From Agromyces humatus (GTDB taxonomy: Bacteria; Actinomycetota; Actinomycetes; Actinomycetales; Microbacteriaceae), in assembly GCF_021228295.1 (NCBI RefSeq), contig NZ_JAJQPD010000005.1, positions 124,001 to 188,000 on the forward strand: 64,000 bases of DNA, written 5' to 3'. Below, piece by piece: positions 57,594-64,000 of the stretch. Position numbers and translations under genes: made by a program. The notes under the pieces were generated by a model, which saw nothing but the letters and a program-made list of their open reading frames with translations, did not search any database and had not been told where the DNA came from. Each line of letters begins with the position of its first letter. Position 1 is the first letter of the stretch.

Positions 57594-60532
57594 GGGCGTT
57601 CCAGCAGGATCGTCTTGATCTCGAACGGGCGGAAGCTCAGCTGCGCGAGATCCGCCGAACCGAGACGCCGCTCGATGAGGTCGGTTGCGAAGGCTCGCGC
57701 GTGCGTGATGCTGGTGCGCAACGCCGTCTGAGTCGGCCGACCGAGGCTCTCGTACAGCCGCACGACCACGCCCGAGCCGTCCTCGGCGGGCTTGACGGTC
57801 TCGACCACCACGCTCAGGTCCTCGGCCGCCACGGCGCTGTCGAAGACCACGCCGTCAGCGATCAGCAGCGGATGGTTCAGGCGGTAGGCCTCGCGCACGA
57901 CCGCGGCCAGATCGTCTGGCGCGAACGGCATGAACGCGTACGTGAACCCGTGGGCGCCCCGGTCGGCGGTCTTGTCGGGGAAGGTCGGCGCCCGCAGCAG
58001 GTTGAGGCTGATGAGCCCGTTCTTCGCCCGATGCCCGTACTTGGAATCGTTGAGCAGGGCGAACCCACCGGCATCCGACCCATCATCATTCGACACCGTC
58101 GCGATCCACTTGTGGGCGCAGATCTCGAACTGCGCCTTCTCCACGGAGTCGCGCTCGGTCGTGGGGCGTGCGATGTGCCCGAACTGGATTTCGCACAGCG
58201 CCTCGGCGCCGTAGTGACGCGGGCGGAACTCGGCGCGCAGCATCCGGTGTCTCTCACGCCAGTCGACGTGCGTATCGAACCGGATGACGGGGCTGCCCGC
58301 CTCGAGCACGACGCGCTGATGCACGGTGACCTTCGGCGCACGGTACTCGTGGTGGCGGATGACGAGGGGCCCGTCGATCGAGGTGCGGTGGGAGGTGACC
58401 GCCAGCACCTGCGGTTTCGTGTCGACGTAGCCGGGGTCGATGTCCCACGCGTCGAACGGGAACTGGTACGGGTCCTGGTACACCGCGAGCCGGTTGAAAC
58501 CTCCGGCCACGTGCTCGGCGCCTCCGGCGTCGACGCACGAGACGAGCTCGCCGCTGGGGTCGAAGCGCACCGTGAGCAGTCCGTTCGAGATCGTGTCGGC
58601 GGTGTGCGACAGTTCCGAGAACGAGCCGACCGGCTGCAGACGGGCGGCCGCATACGGGTCGACGTCGGCCGACCACCACCGACCGGCTACGCGGAGGTGG
58701 TCGCGCCGGGGGAAGGAGGTGAGGTTGATCGCCGACGCGCCGGCATCGCCGCGGGGCAGCTCGCCCGTCAGTCGCGCACCGATGCGGTCGAGAGCCGTCT
58801 CGATCGCGGTGTACGACTCGCGCGCTTCGCGGTTGACGCGCTCGATCGACGAGCCGGTGATGATGTCGTGGAACTGGTTCAGCAGCACGTCGCGCCACAG
58901 CGGCCCGAGTTCGACGTTCACGTCAGCGCCCGCGAGCACGGCGAGCGCCTCGACCTCGTGCAGCTTGCGTTCGGCGATGCGGTTGTGCCGCTTCGTGTGC
59001 CCGATCGTGGTGTACGCGCCCTGGTGCGTTTCCAGGTAGAGCTCGCCGGAGTGTCGCTGGGGGATGTCGCGCTTGTCGAGAGCGCGGAAGAAGGCGGATG
59101 CCGTGGACTTCTCCACCTTCGGAAGTCCACGCAACGATCCCTCGCGCCGGAGCAGTTCGTGGTGCACCTCGCCGGGTCCGCCCCCGCCGTCGCCGGCGCC
59201 GTACACCAGCAGTGCCGTCCCCAGGTCGCGCTCGGGGTACTGGTCGATGCCCTTGAGCAGGCCGTCGGGCGCGGCGCGGCTGTTGTAGTCACCTTCGGGT
59301 GGCATGTGCACGAGCACCGAAGACCCGTCGATGCCCTCCCAGTGGAACGTACGGTGCGGGAACACGTTGACGCTGTTCCACGACAGCTTGATGGTCTGGA
59401 ACCAGTCCATGCCGCAGCCGCGAAGGATCTGCGGGAGGTTGCCGCTGTAGCCGAAGGTGTCGGGCAGCCAGCACAGTCGCAGGTCCTCGTCGTCGAGCCC
59501 GAACTCGTCCTTCAGGAACCCTCTGCCGACCAGAGCCTGGCGGATCAGCGACTCCCCGCTGGGCAGATTGGTGTCGGGTTCGACCCAGAACGAGCCCTGC
59601 AGTTCGATGCGGCCCTGCGCCACGGCATCCTTCACCCGCTCGAACAGCTCGGGATGACGCTCCTTCGTCCACTGCAGCTGCTGCGGCTGGCTCGTCCCGT
59701 AGATGAAGTCGTCGTAACGGTCGATCGAGTCCAGCGCCTTGACGAACGTGCGAGCGGCCTTGCGCTTGGTCTCACGGATGGGCCAAACCCACGCCATGTC
59801 GAGGTGGCCGTGCCCGACGGCGCTGTACGTGAACGCACTCGCAGAGGGCTGCGAGAGCTCTTCCGCGAGCCGCGCGCGGGCGGCTCGGGTGTCTCCCTTG
59901 GCGAACCGGGAGAACGCTTCGCCGAGCGCTGCGTGCAGGTCGGCCGCGAGCCGAGAATCACCGGTCGACTCGGCCAGGGCGAACAGCGCGAGGTAGTCGT
60001 AGTAGAGCCCGAACGCGTCGTCGTCGCGCTCGGCGAGGTGCGCGCCGAAGTACACGCCGCGCCCGACGCCGAGGAACAGGAAGCCGTTGAACGCGACGTC
60101 GGCGTACAGGTCCACCCGGCCGCTCGACAGCTCGGCATGGGGAAGCGGGCGGAACCTTCCGCCGCTGTGCGGCAGATCGCCCTGGATCCACACCGTGCTG
60201 ATCGAGTCGAGCATCGTTCCGTCGGGAGAGTAGACGAGTCCCTCGCCGCGGATGCCGAGCATGACGATGGGATCTGCAGTTGCCGCCGGCACGTCTCCCG
60301 TGATGTGCAGCCACGCGCATTCGAGCGTGCGGCCGAAGCGGGCGCCGGCTCGGATCGGTTCGAATGCGCCGTGGTCGAGTTCGGCGAACCGGATCGGCTC
60401 TGGCGAGCGTACGACGTCGGCACGCAGGTCAGCGATGCTGCGGTAGACGCGGCTGCGAATCGCGCGCAGTCGCCGGCCATGGAACGGATGCTTGTCGACC
60501 AGCCCCGGCAACGTCGCCAACACCCCGAGCAT
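57590..60532 (-). CDS. Alpha-mannosidase, glycoside hydrolase family 38
   Basis: 980 residues, normal for bacterial GH38. The catalytic barrel starts with zinc-binding GHGHLDMAWVWPIRETKRKA, the nucleophile Asp is in CWLPDTFGYSGNLPQIL, another zinc ligand is in LNQFHDIITGSSIERVNREA, and C-terminal beta domains follow (LNDSKYGHRAKNGLISLNLL). No signal peptide, so it is cytoplasmic and trims alpha-mannose from imported mannosides. GGGAGG precedes ATG 60532. The frame stays open further upstream into a Clp-like remnant, but that is coincidence. Coupled to the GPH symporter. Confidence 0.93.
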   Translation of the reverse strand: MLGVLATLPGLVDKHPFHGRRLRAIRSRVYRSIADLRADVVRSPEPIRFAELDHGAFEPIRAGARFGRTLECAWLHITGDVPAATADPIVMLGIRGEGLVYSPDGTMLDSISTVWIQGDLPHSGGRFRPLPHAELSSGRVDLYADVAFNGFLFLGVGRGVYFGAHLAERDDDAFGLYYDYLALFALAESTGDSRLAADLHAALGEAFSRFAKGDTRAARARLAEELSQPSASAFTYSAVGHGHLDMAWVWPIRETKRKAARTFVKALDSIDRYDDFIYGTSQPQQLQWTKERHPELFERVKDAVAQGRIELQGSFWVEPDTNLPSGESLIRQALVGRGFLKDEFGLDDEDLRLCWLPDTFGYSGNLPQILRGCGMDWFQTIKLSWNSVNVFPHRTFHWEGIDGSSVLVHMPPEGDYNSRAAPDGLLKGIDQYPERDLGTALLVYGAGDGGGGPGEVHHELLRREGSLRGLPKVEKSTASAFFRALDKRDIPQRHSGELYLETHQGAYTTIGHTKRHNRIAERKLHEVEALAVLAGADVNVELGPLWRDVLLNQFHDIITGSSIERVNREARESYTAIETALDRIGARLTGELPRGDAGASAINLTSFPRRDHLRVAGRWWSADVDPYAAARLQPVGSFSELSHTADTISNGLLTVRFDPSGELVSCVDAGGAEHVAGGFNRLAVYQDPYQFPFDAWDIDPGYVDTKPQVLAVTSHRTSIDGPLVIRHHEYRAPKVTVHQRVVLEAGSPVIRFDTHVDWRERHRMLRAEFRPRHYGAEALCEIQFGHIARPTTERDSVEKAQFEICAHKWIATVSNDDGSDAGGFALLNDSKYGHRAKNGLISLNLLRAPTFPDKTADRGAHGFTYAFMPFAPDDLAAVVREAYRLNHPLLIADGVVFDSAVAAEDLSVVVETVKPAEDGSGVVVRLYESLGRPTQTALRTSITHARAFATDLIERRLGSADLAQLSFRPFEIKTILLERP

Positions 60533-60613
60533 CCGACCTCCCGCAGACGCGCGGCGCCCCTTTTGCCGCCCCGACCAGCCTATGTGTTGACCATGGACGG
60601 AGACGGGCGATTC

Positions 60614-60706
60614 CGTCACCTCGAAGGTGACCTCGCGTGCCGCAAGGCGAGCGGCGGATGCCCCCAGCATGAGCCGCACAATCCGCTCGAGCTGCGGCTG
60701 GTCGAG
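60614..60706 (-). pseudogene. Clp-ATPase C-terminal fragment, copy A
   Basis: 31 codons on the minus strand read LDQPQLERIVRLMLGASAAR and then LAAREVTFEVT, the small-subdomain region that follows the PEFLNRIDE motif in ClpB/ClpC-type AAA proteins. It has no start, no AAA core and breaks off right after FEVT. Copy B (61987-62163) contains the same 31 codons with 27 identical residues and about nine in ten identical bases. It lies between the GH38 start and the nucleotidyltransferase stop. The rest of the gap 60533-60742 shows nothing. Confidence 0.65.
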
Positions 60707-60742
60707 CGAGGGGGCGCCGACGCCGGTCGCATAGCTGCCGCT

Positions 60743-61300
60743 TCAGCCCTTGCGGCGGCGCTTGCTCGGCCGGTATGCCTCCTTGATGACGCTCTCGGCG
60801 TACCAGAGATACGACGCGCGGCCATCGGGGAGCTCGACCGCATCTTCGCCGTATTCCTGGTATGCGATATCGACCAGCATGGCCGGGTCCGTGATTCCGA
60901 GGTGCTTGACGAGAATGCCAAGGTCGACGAAGTCCTTGTCGCGCCCCGCCGACATCTTCATGGCGATGAGCTCGCGCTCGGAGGCTATGAAGATGGATAC
61001 CGGCTCATCGGAAGGATCTCCTGCGACGCGGAGCCAGCCCTGGCCGGCCTCGTTCAGCCATCGGGCTGTGAGCCCGAGGTCCGCAGCCATCTCGGCGACG
61101 ACCGCTTCGACCTCGTCGGCCGGTTCGATGAGCGCATCGATGTCGCGCGTGACGCGCACATCCGGGTCGTCAGGGTAGCGCAGCAGCATGGCTGCACCCC
61201 CGGCGACCCGGATGGTGCCGTGGACTCCTCGGTCGCTGAGACGCCGAGCGAGCTCTTCGAGGAGTTCGCGGACAGATTGGGCGTCGAAATCGTGCTTCAT
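60743..61300 (-). CDS. Nucleotidyltransferase-fold protein (AbiEii / DUF6036-like), candidate toxin
   Basis: 185 residues. The nucleotidyltransferase pattern is IRVAGGAAMLLRYPDDPDVR followed by VTRDIDALIEP, with the paired Asp residues in DID; GWLRVAGDPSDEPVSIFIAS and LIAMKMSAGRDKDFVDLGIL complete the fold (the latter matches the K-x-x-R-D-x-D tail of AbiEii-type proteins). Toxins of this fold transfer nucleotides to tRNA or similar targets. ATG 61300 overlaps the HTH gene stop (ATGA), so the two are coupled with the HTH gene first. The C-terminus is very basic (PSKRRRKG). Confidence 0.8.
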   Translation of the reverse strand: MKHDFDAQSVRELLEELARRLSDRGVHGTIRVAGGAAMLLRYPDDPDVRVTRDIDALIEPADEVEAVVAEMAADLGLTARWLNEAGQGWLRVAGDPSDEPVSIFIASERELIAMKMSAGRDKDFVDLGILVKHLGITDPAMLVDIAYQEYGEDAVELPDGRASYLWYAESVIKEAYRPSKRRRKG

Positions 61301-61875
61301 CTTGTCGAGAGCGAGTTGGCATCGATGTAGATATTCAGCTCGCGCAGGCGATCAGGGGTGGACGTTTTCGCCTTCTCGCGGAGCGGCGGGAAACGGGACA
61401 CGTACCATCGCCGGCCGAGTTTGGCCGCGGTTGCCCACTCGGGTCGGCGTTCCTCGGGGATGGCGTCCCCATAAACCGCCCGGAACAACTGCTCCCAGCG
61501 GGCATCCTTGATCTGCGAAGGACGTGAACGCAATTCTGCATCCGTGAACTTGCCAGGCTCGTCTTTCAGCACTGAGGCGGCGTGGCTGATCAGCCGCAAC
61601 GCGTAACTCCCATCGTCTTCGTCGAGGGCATCGTTGACCTGGTCGGTGACGGCTTCAGGGGTGTAGGCGGCGTATGGCGAGTTGGGGCTCGCAGCGATGC
61701 TGAGCCGCCTTCCCATCGCCCCAAGAGCCCGCTCGAGCGTGTCGAGCTTGATGCGCCCTTCCCGTTCCGAGCGTTCCAGCTGAGGAATCGCACCGACGGT
61801 GACGCCAAGGCGCTCAGCGAGGTCAGCCCCGGTCAGCCCGAGCTCCGCTCGCGTGGTACGGATCAGATCAGACAT
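61297..61875 (-). CDS. XRE-like HTH protein, candidate antitoxin/regulator of the pair
   Basis: 192 residues. The HTH is LIRTTRAELGLTGADLAERL then GVTVGAIPQLERSEREGRIK at the N-terminus. The C-terminal half (AKLGRRWYVSRFPPLREKAK to RELNIYIDANSLS) is a domain often found in regulators paired with DUF6036-type nucleotidyltransferases. It is followed, with a 4-base overlap, by the nucleotidyltransferase gene. TAATAT six bases before ATG 61875 and a TAGCT-TC-AGCTA dyad suggest a leaderless, autoregulated promoter in an unusually AT-rich patch. Confidence 0.82.
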   Translation of the reverse strand: MSDLIRTTRAELGLTGADLAERLGVTVGAIPQLERSEREGRIKLDTLERALGAMGRRLSIAASPNSPYAAYTPEAVTDQVNDALDEDDGSYALRLISHAASVLKDEPGKFTDAELRSRPSQIKDARWEQLFRAVYGDAIPEERRPEWATAAKLGRRWYVSRFPPLREKAKTSTPDRLRELNIYIDANSLSTR

Positions 61876-61897
61876 ACTTCAATATTAGCTTCAGCTA
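61876..61897 (-). promoter_or_regulatory. AT-rich leaderless promoter with TAGCT-TC-AGCTA dyad
   Basis: On the minus strand TAATAT (61887-61882) is followed by TGAAGT and ATG 61875. The dyad TAGCTTCAGCTA (61886-61897) overlaps the -10 upstream edge. The local base composition is clearly lower in GC than the surroundings. Confidence 0.55.
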
Positions 61898-61986
61898 TGT
61901 ATCTTGCAAACAAGGTCTCCATAGTGCAATTGCTGGGCCCCCCGGGAGCGGCCGGCCGCTCCTTACACACGCGCGAGAATCTCGGC

Positions 61987-62163
61987 CGTCACCTCGAAGG
62001 CGACCTCGCGCGCCGATCGGCGAGCGGCGGATGCCCCGAGCATGAGCCGCACGATCTGCTCGAGCTGCGGCTGGTCGAGCTTCTGGAACAGCACGATCTC
62101 GTCGATGCGGTTCAGGAACTCGGGCCGCATGGCCTCACGCACCTTGCCCATGACGCGGTTGCG
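61987..62163 (-). pseudogene. Clp-ATPase C-terminal fragment, copy B
   Basis: 59 codons on the minus strand read RNRVMGKVREAMRPEFLNRI, DEIVLFQK and the same LDQPQL...FEVT block as copy A. MRPEFLNRIDEIVLF is diagnostic of ClpA/B/C second-AAA modules. There is no upstream AAA core and no downstream GARPLRR; after FEVT the frame runs into AEILARV and stops at 61963. This is a non-functional remnant just upstream of the HTH gene promoter. Together with the neighbouring remnant it fills the 480-base gap 61876-62355. Confidence 0.7.
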
Positions 62164-62202
62164 CACGGGTAGCGGGGGTGACGGGCGCCGGTGCTCGACC
62201 CG

Positions 62203-62268
62203 CCAGCCCATGACGTTGGCGACGTCGATCACGACGACGAGCGCGGTCCGGATGTCGCGGGGCGGGCC
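62203..62268 (-). pseudogene. NYN/nucleotide-hydrolase-like N-terminal remnant fused to Clp copy B
   Basis: In the same minus frame as Clp copy B, GPPRDIRTALVVVIDVANVM resembles the start of small actinobacterial NYN-type proteins (VVDxANVxGSRPDGWW), but the sequence departs after VMGW and passes through a proline-rich junction (HRRPSPPLPVRN) into the Clp fragment. It looks like two decayed genes joined by a deletion. Confidence 0.4.
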
Positions 62269-62320
62269 GTCCGCCGATCATGGCACCTTCTGCACCGAGC
62301 AAGCCCCGAGGTTCCGCACT

Positions 62321-62355
62321 GGTAGTAGTACTATCGATAGTGCTACTATCAGCGC
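62321..62355 (+). promoter_or_regulatory. 30-bp MerR-type dyad with leaderless -10
   Basis: The dyad 62321-62350 is centred on CTATCGATAG (62331-62340), with arms GTAGTA and TACTAT and two mismatched pairs. TACTAT (62344-62349) is six bases before ATG 62356, so it is both the -10 and the right arm of the operator. This is the expected MerR arrangement across a promoter. Confidence 0.65.
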
Positions 62356-63021
62356 ATGCGGATCTCCGAACTCAGCCGGCGAAGCGGCGCTCCCGTCTCG
62401 ACCCTGAAGTACTACCTGCGTGAGGGGCTGGTGCACGAGGGCGATCGCCTGAGTGGCAACCAGACCGATTACGACGAATCCCATGTGCAACGCGTGCGCC
62501 TCGTGCGCGCCCTGCTCGAGACGGGTGGGTTGTCGATCGCCGCCGCGAAGCGGGTGCTCACGACGCTCGACGCCGAGGACAGCTCGATCGCCCACACGTT
62601 CGCGGCCGCGCAGCACGCGATGACCGACGGTCGCGCGCACGGCGACGTATCCGAGACCTCGCGAGCACGGGTGGCCGCACTCGCCGACGCACAGGGCTGG
62701 CGCACGTCGCCCGACAATCCGGGATTCGGCGTCGCGGCGCGTGTGCTCGACGACTTCTCGGCGATCGGCTTCGAGCCGTCCGACTCGTACCTCGGCGCGT
62801 ACGCCTCGGCGGCCGACCAGATCGCACGGGCCGATCTCTCGGCCCTGATCGGCCGCGAAAGCCCCGAGCTCACCGCCGAGTTGATGGTCGTCGGCACCGT
62901 GGTGGGCGACGCGCTCATCGCGGGGCTCCGGCGTCTCGCCCACCAGGAGGCGACGGCCGAGCTGTTCCCCACCTCCGACGCAGCGAGCCCGCACACCACG
63001 CAACGAAAGGATCTGCCATGA
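62356..63021 (+). CDS. MerR-family transcriptional regulator
   Basis: 221 residues. The MerR winged HTH is MRISELSRRSGAPVSTLKYY then LREGLVHEGDRLSGNQTDYD, HVQRVRLVRALLETGGLSIA. The large C-terminal helical domain (about 75-221) is of the type that binds organic ligands rather than metal; no Cys cluster is present. A leaderless promoter and dyad precede it. It overlaps the epimerase gene by 4 bases, so it probably regulates its own operon. Confidence 0.92.
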   Translation: MRISELSRRSGAPVSTLKYYLREGLVHEGDRLSGNQTDYDESHVQRVRLVRALLETGGLSIAAAKRVLTTLDAEDSSIAHTFAAAQHAMTDGRAHGDVSETSRARVAALADAQGWRTSPDNPGFGVAARVLDDFSAIGFEPSDSYLGAYASAADQIARADLSALIGRESPELTAELMVVGTVVGDALIAGLRRLAHQEATAELFPTSDAASPHTTQRKDLP

Positions 63022-63941
63022 CCACCCACGTCGTCCTCGGGGGCAACGGCGTCGTCGGACGCGAGACGATCGCGGCCCTCCGCGCCGGCGACCATGAGGT
63101 GCGGGCGGTGTCGCGCACGCCCTCGCGGTCGGAGCCGGGCATCACCCGGGTCGCGGCCGACCTCCGCGATGCGACATCCGCGACCGACGCACTGCGTGGC
63201 GCCGACGTCGCCTACCTCACGGTCGGCCTGCCCTACTCGACCACGGTGTGGCGGCGAGATTGGCCGGTCATCGTGCGCAACGCGATCGACGGATGCCTCG
63301 CGGCCGGCGCCCACCTCGTGTACTTCGACAACGTCTACGCGTACGGCCGCACCGACGCACCGATGACCGCGTCGACGCCGATCAGGCCGACGAGCCGCAA
63401 GGGCGCGCTGCGTGCTGAACTGCTTCGCATGCTCGATGCCGCCCGCGACGAACACGGGCTGGAGGTCACCGTGGGTCGGTCAGCCGACTTCTACGGCCCC
63501 GGGGCGGCGACGAGTGCGTTCAACTTGTTCGCGATCGACCGCGCCGATGCCGGCAAGCCGCCGATGTGGTTGTTCGACGCGAACCAGCCCCACTCGATGA
63601 CCTATACACCCGATGTCGGCGCGGGACTGGCGGTACTGGGTACCGACGACCGTGCGCGCGGGCTCACGTGGCACCTCCCGACCGCGCCCGCCCTGACGGG
63701 CGAACAGTACCTCGCCCTCGTGTCGGGTGGCCGACTCGCGCACCGCACCATGTCACACGGCATGATGCGGTTGGGCGGGCTGTTCGCGAGCACTGCCCGC
63801 GAAACGCTCGAGATGGACTACCAGTACACGTCGCCCTATCGCTTCGACTCGACGGCATTCGAGCGCACGTTCGACGTCGCACCGACGCCGTACACCGAGG
63901 GCATCGCGAGGTCGTTGGGATACGCCGCGGCGAAGGTGTGA
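63018..63941 (+). CDS. NAD-dependent epimerase/dehydratase family protein
   Basis: 307 residues. Rossmann motif VVLGGNGVVGRETIAALRAG is at the N-terminus, the Asp after ADLRDATSATDAL binds the adenine, and YFDNVYAYGRTDAPM with GRSADFYGPGAATS replaces the usual extended-SDR active-site loop; the canonical YxxxK is not evident, so it may be an atypical SDR. ATG 63018 overlaps the MerR stop (ATGA). The substrate is unknown. The remaining bases 63942-64000 show no feature. Confidence 0.87.
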   Translation: MTTHVVLGGNGVVGRETIAALRAGDHEVRAVSRTPSRSEPGITRVAADLRDATSATDALRGADVAYLTVGLPYSTTVWRRDWPVIVRNAIDGCLAAGAHLVYFDNVYAYGRTDAPMTASTPIRPTSRKGALRAELLRMLDAARDEHGLEVTVGRSADFYGPGAATSAFNLFAIDRADAGKPPMWLFDANQPHSMTYTPDVGAGLAVLGTDDRARGLTWHLPTAPALTGEQYLALVSGGRLAHRTMSHGMMRLGGLFASTARETLEMDYQYTSPYRFDSTAFERTFDVAPTPYTEGIARSLGYAAAKV

Positions 63942-64000
63942 CGCTGGTTCAGGTGGCGGCGCGAGTGGATCGCATCGACGCGTGGCGCCCGGTAATCGGA

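Noticed and set aside
60533-60679. N-terminal extension of the GH38 alpha-mannosidase into the Clp fragment, which would make a fusion protein
   Set aside because: A good ribosome binding site precedes ATG 60532, the extra residues are not part of GH38, and the Clp-like part is a remnant that also occurs at 61987-62163.
57701-61330. A very long open frame on the + strand opposite GH38 and the nucleotidyltransferase
   Set aside because: It has Val/Arg/Glu-rich low-complexity composition and is antisense to genes with clear catalytic motifs; such frames are expected at this GC content.
1-64000. tRNA, rRNA, transposase, integrase or prophage genes
   Set aside because: I looked through the gaps and reading frames and found no supporting cloverleaf, conserved rRNA text, DDE/tyrosine recombinase motif or phage structural gene.

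Overview
This 64 kb window is very GC-rich (around 70% by eye) and densely coded. Start codons are mostly ATG or GTG, many genes overlap by ATGA/GTGA, and the CGGATGCC / GGCATCCG word is abundant. The gene set (LacI-type sugar ABC operons without their own ATPase, an ECF41 sigma factor, CGNR and WYL regulators, LuxR-type two-component systems, a LigB-like ATP-dependent DNA ligase) points to an actinobacterium. Microbacteriaceae close to Agromyces is my best guess, from style rather than from a search. I see no rRNA, tRNA, CRISPR array, transposase or phage gene.

Layout. 1-9.9 kb: a transporter tail with an overlapping cyclase, an epoxide hydrolase divergent from a WYL regulator, SRPBCC and DUF2306 proteins, a DesK/NarL-like two-component pair, then small metabolic enzymes. 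9.9-12.3 kb: a large LuxR-HTH/ATPase regulator behind two dyad elements. 12.3-24.1 kb: a polysaccharide locus with GH35 beta-galactosidase, GH51 arabinofuranosidase, sugar-binding lipoprotein, two permeases, a divergent LacI regulator and a 1218-residue secreted GH30 enzyme. Four matching palindromes upstream of both transcription units tie them into one regulon, probably for type II arabinogalactan side chains. 24.2-29.4 kb: DNA ligase, an ABC-F protein behind a 7-codon leader ORF, and a GntR regulator with ACC deaminase. 29.5-36.5 kb: an ECF41 sigma factor divergent from a two-gene operon that carries a close match to an ECF41 promoter, two aldo/keto reductases with LysR, and an ArsR/DUF5937 regulator with a cupin. 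36.6-54.2 kb: mixed accessory enzymes, two type-B esterases, a secreted propeller, an XRE-cupin regulator facing a flavin oxidoreductase, a second two-component system facing a membrane protein, and TetR/SDR. 54.2-60.5 kb: CGNR regulator facing an MFS exporter, then a GPH sugar symporter and GH38 alpha-mannosidase pair. 60.6-62.3 kb: a nucleotidyltransferase/HTH pair bracketed by two copies of the same short Clp-ATPase tail fragment, with another gene remnant beside one copy. 62.3-63.9 kb: MerR regulator with a nucleotide-sugar-type dehydrogenase.

Recurring logic: most regulators face, or sit next to, a single enzyme or exporter, with a dyad in the shared gap. About ten genes, many of them regulators, have a -10-like hexamer exactly 6-7 bases before the start codon and no useful ribosome binding site, which is the signature of leaderless transcripts. 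Simple tandem repeats lie at or just beyond gene 3' ends. The most interesting items are the ABC-F leader and possible attenuator, the ECF41 promoter match, the LacI arabinogalactan regulon, and the bracketed nucleotidyltransferase/HTH module.
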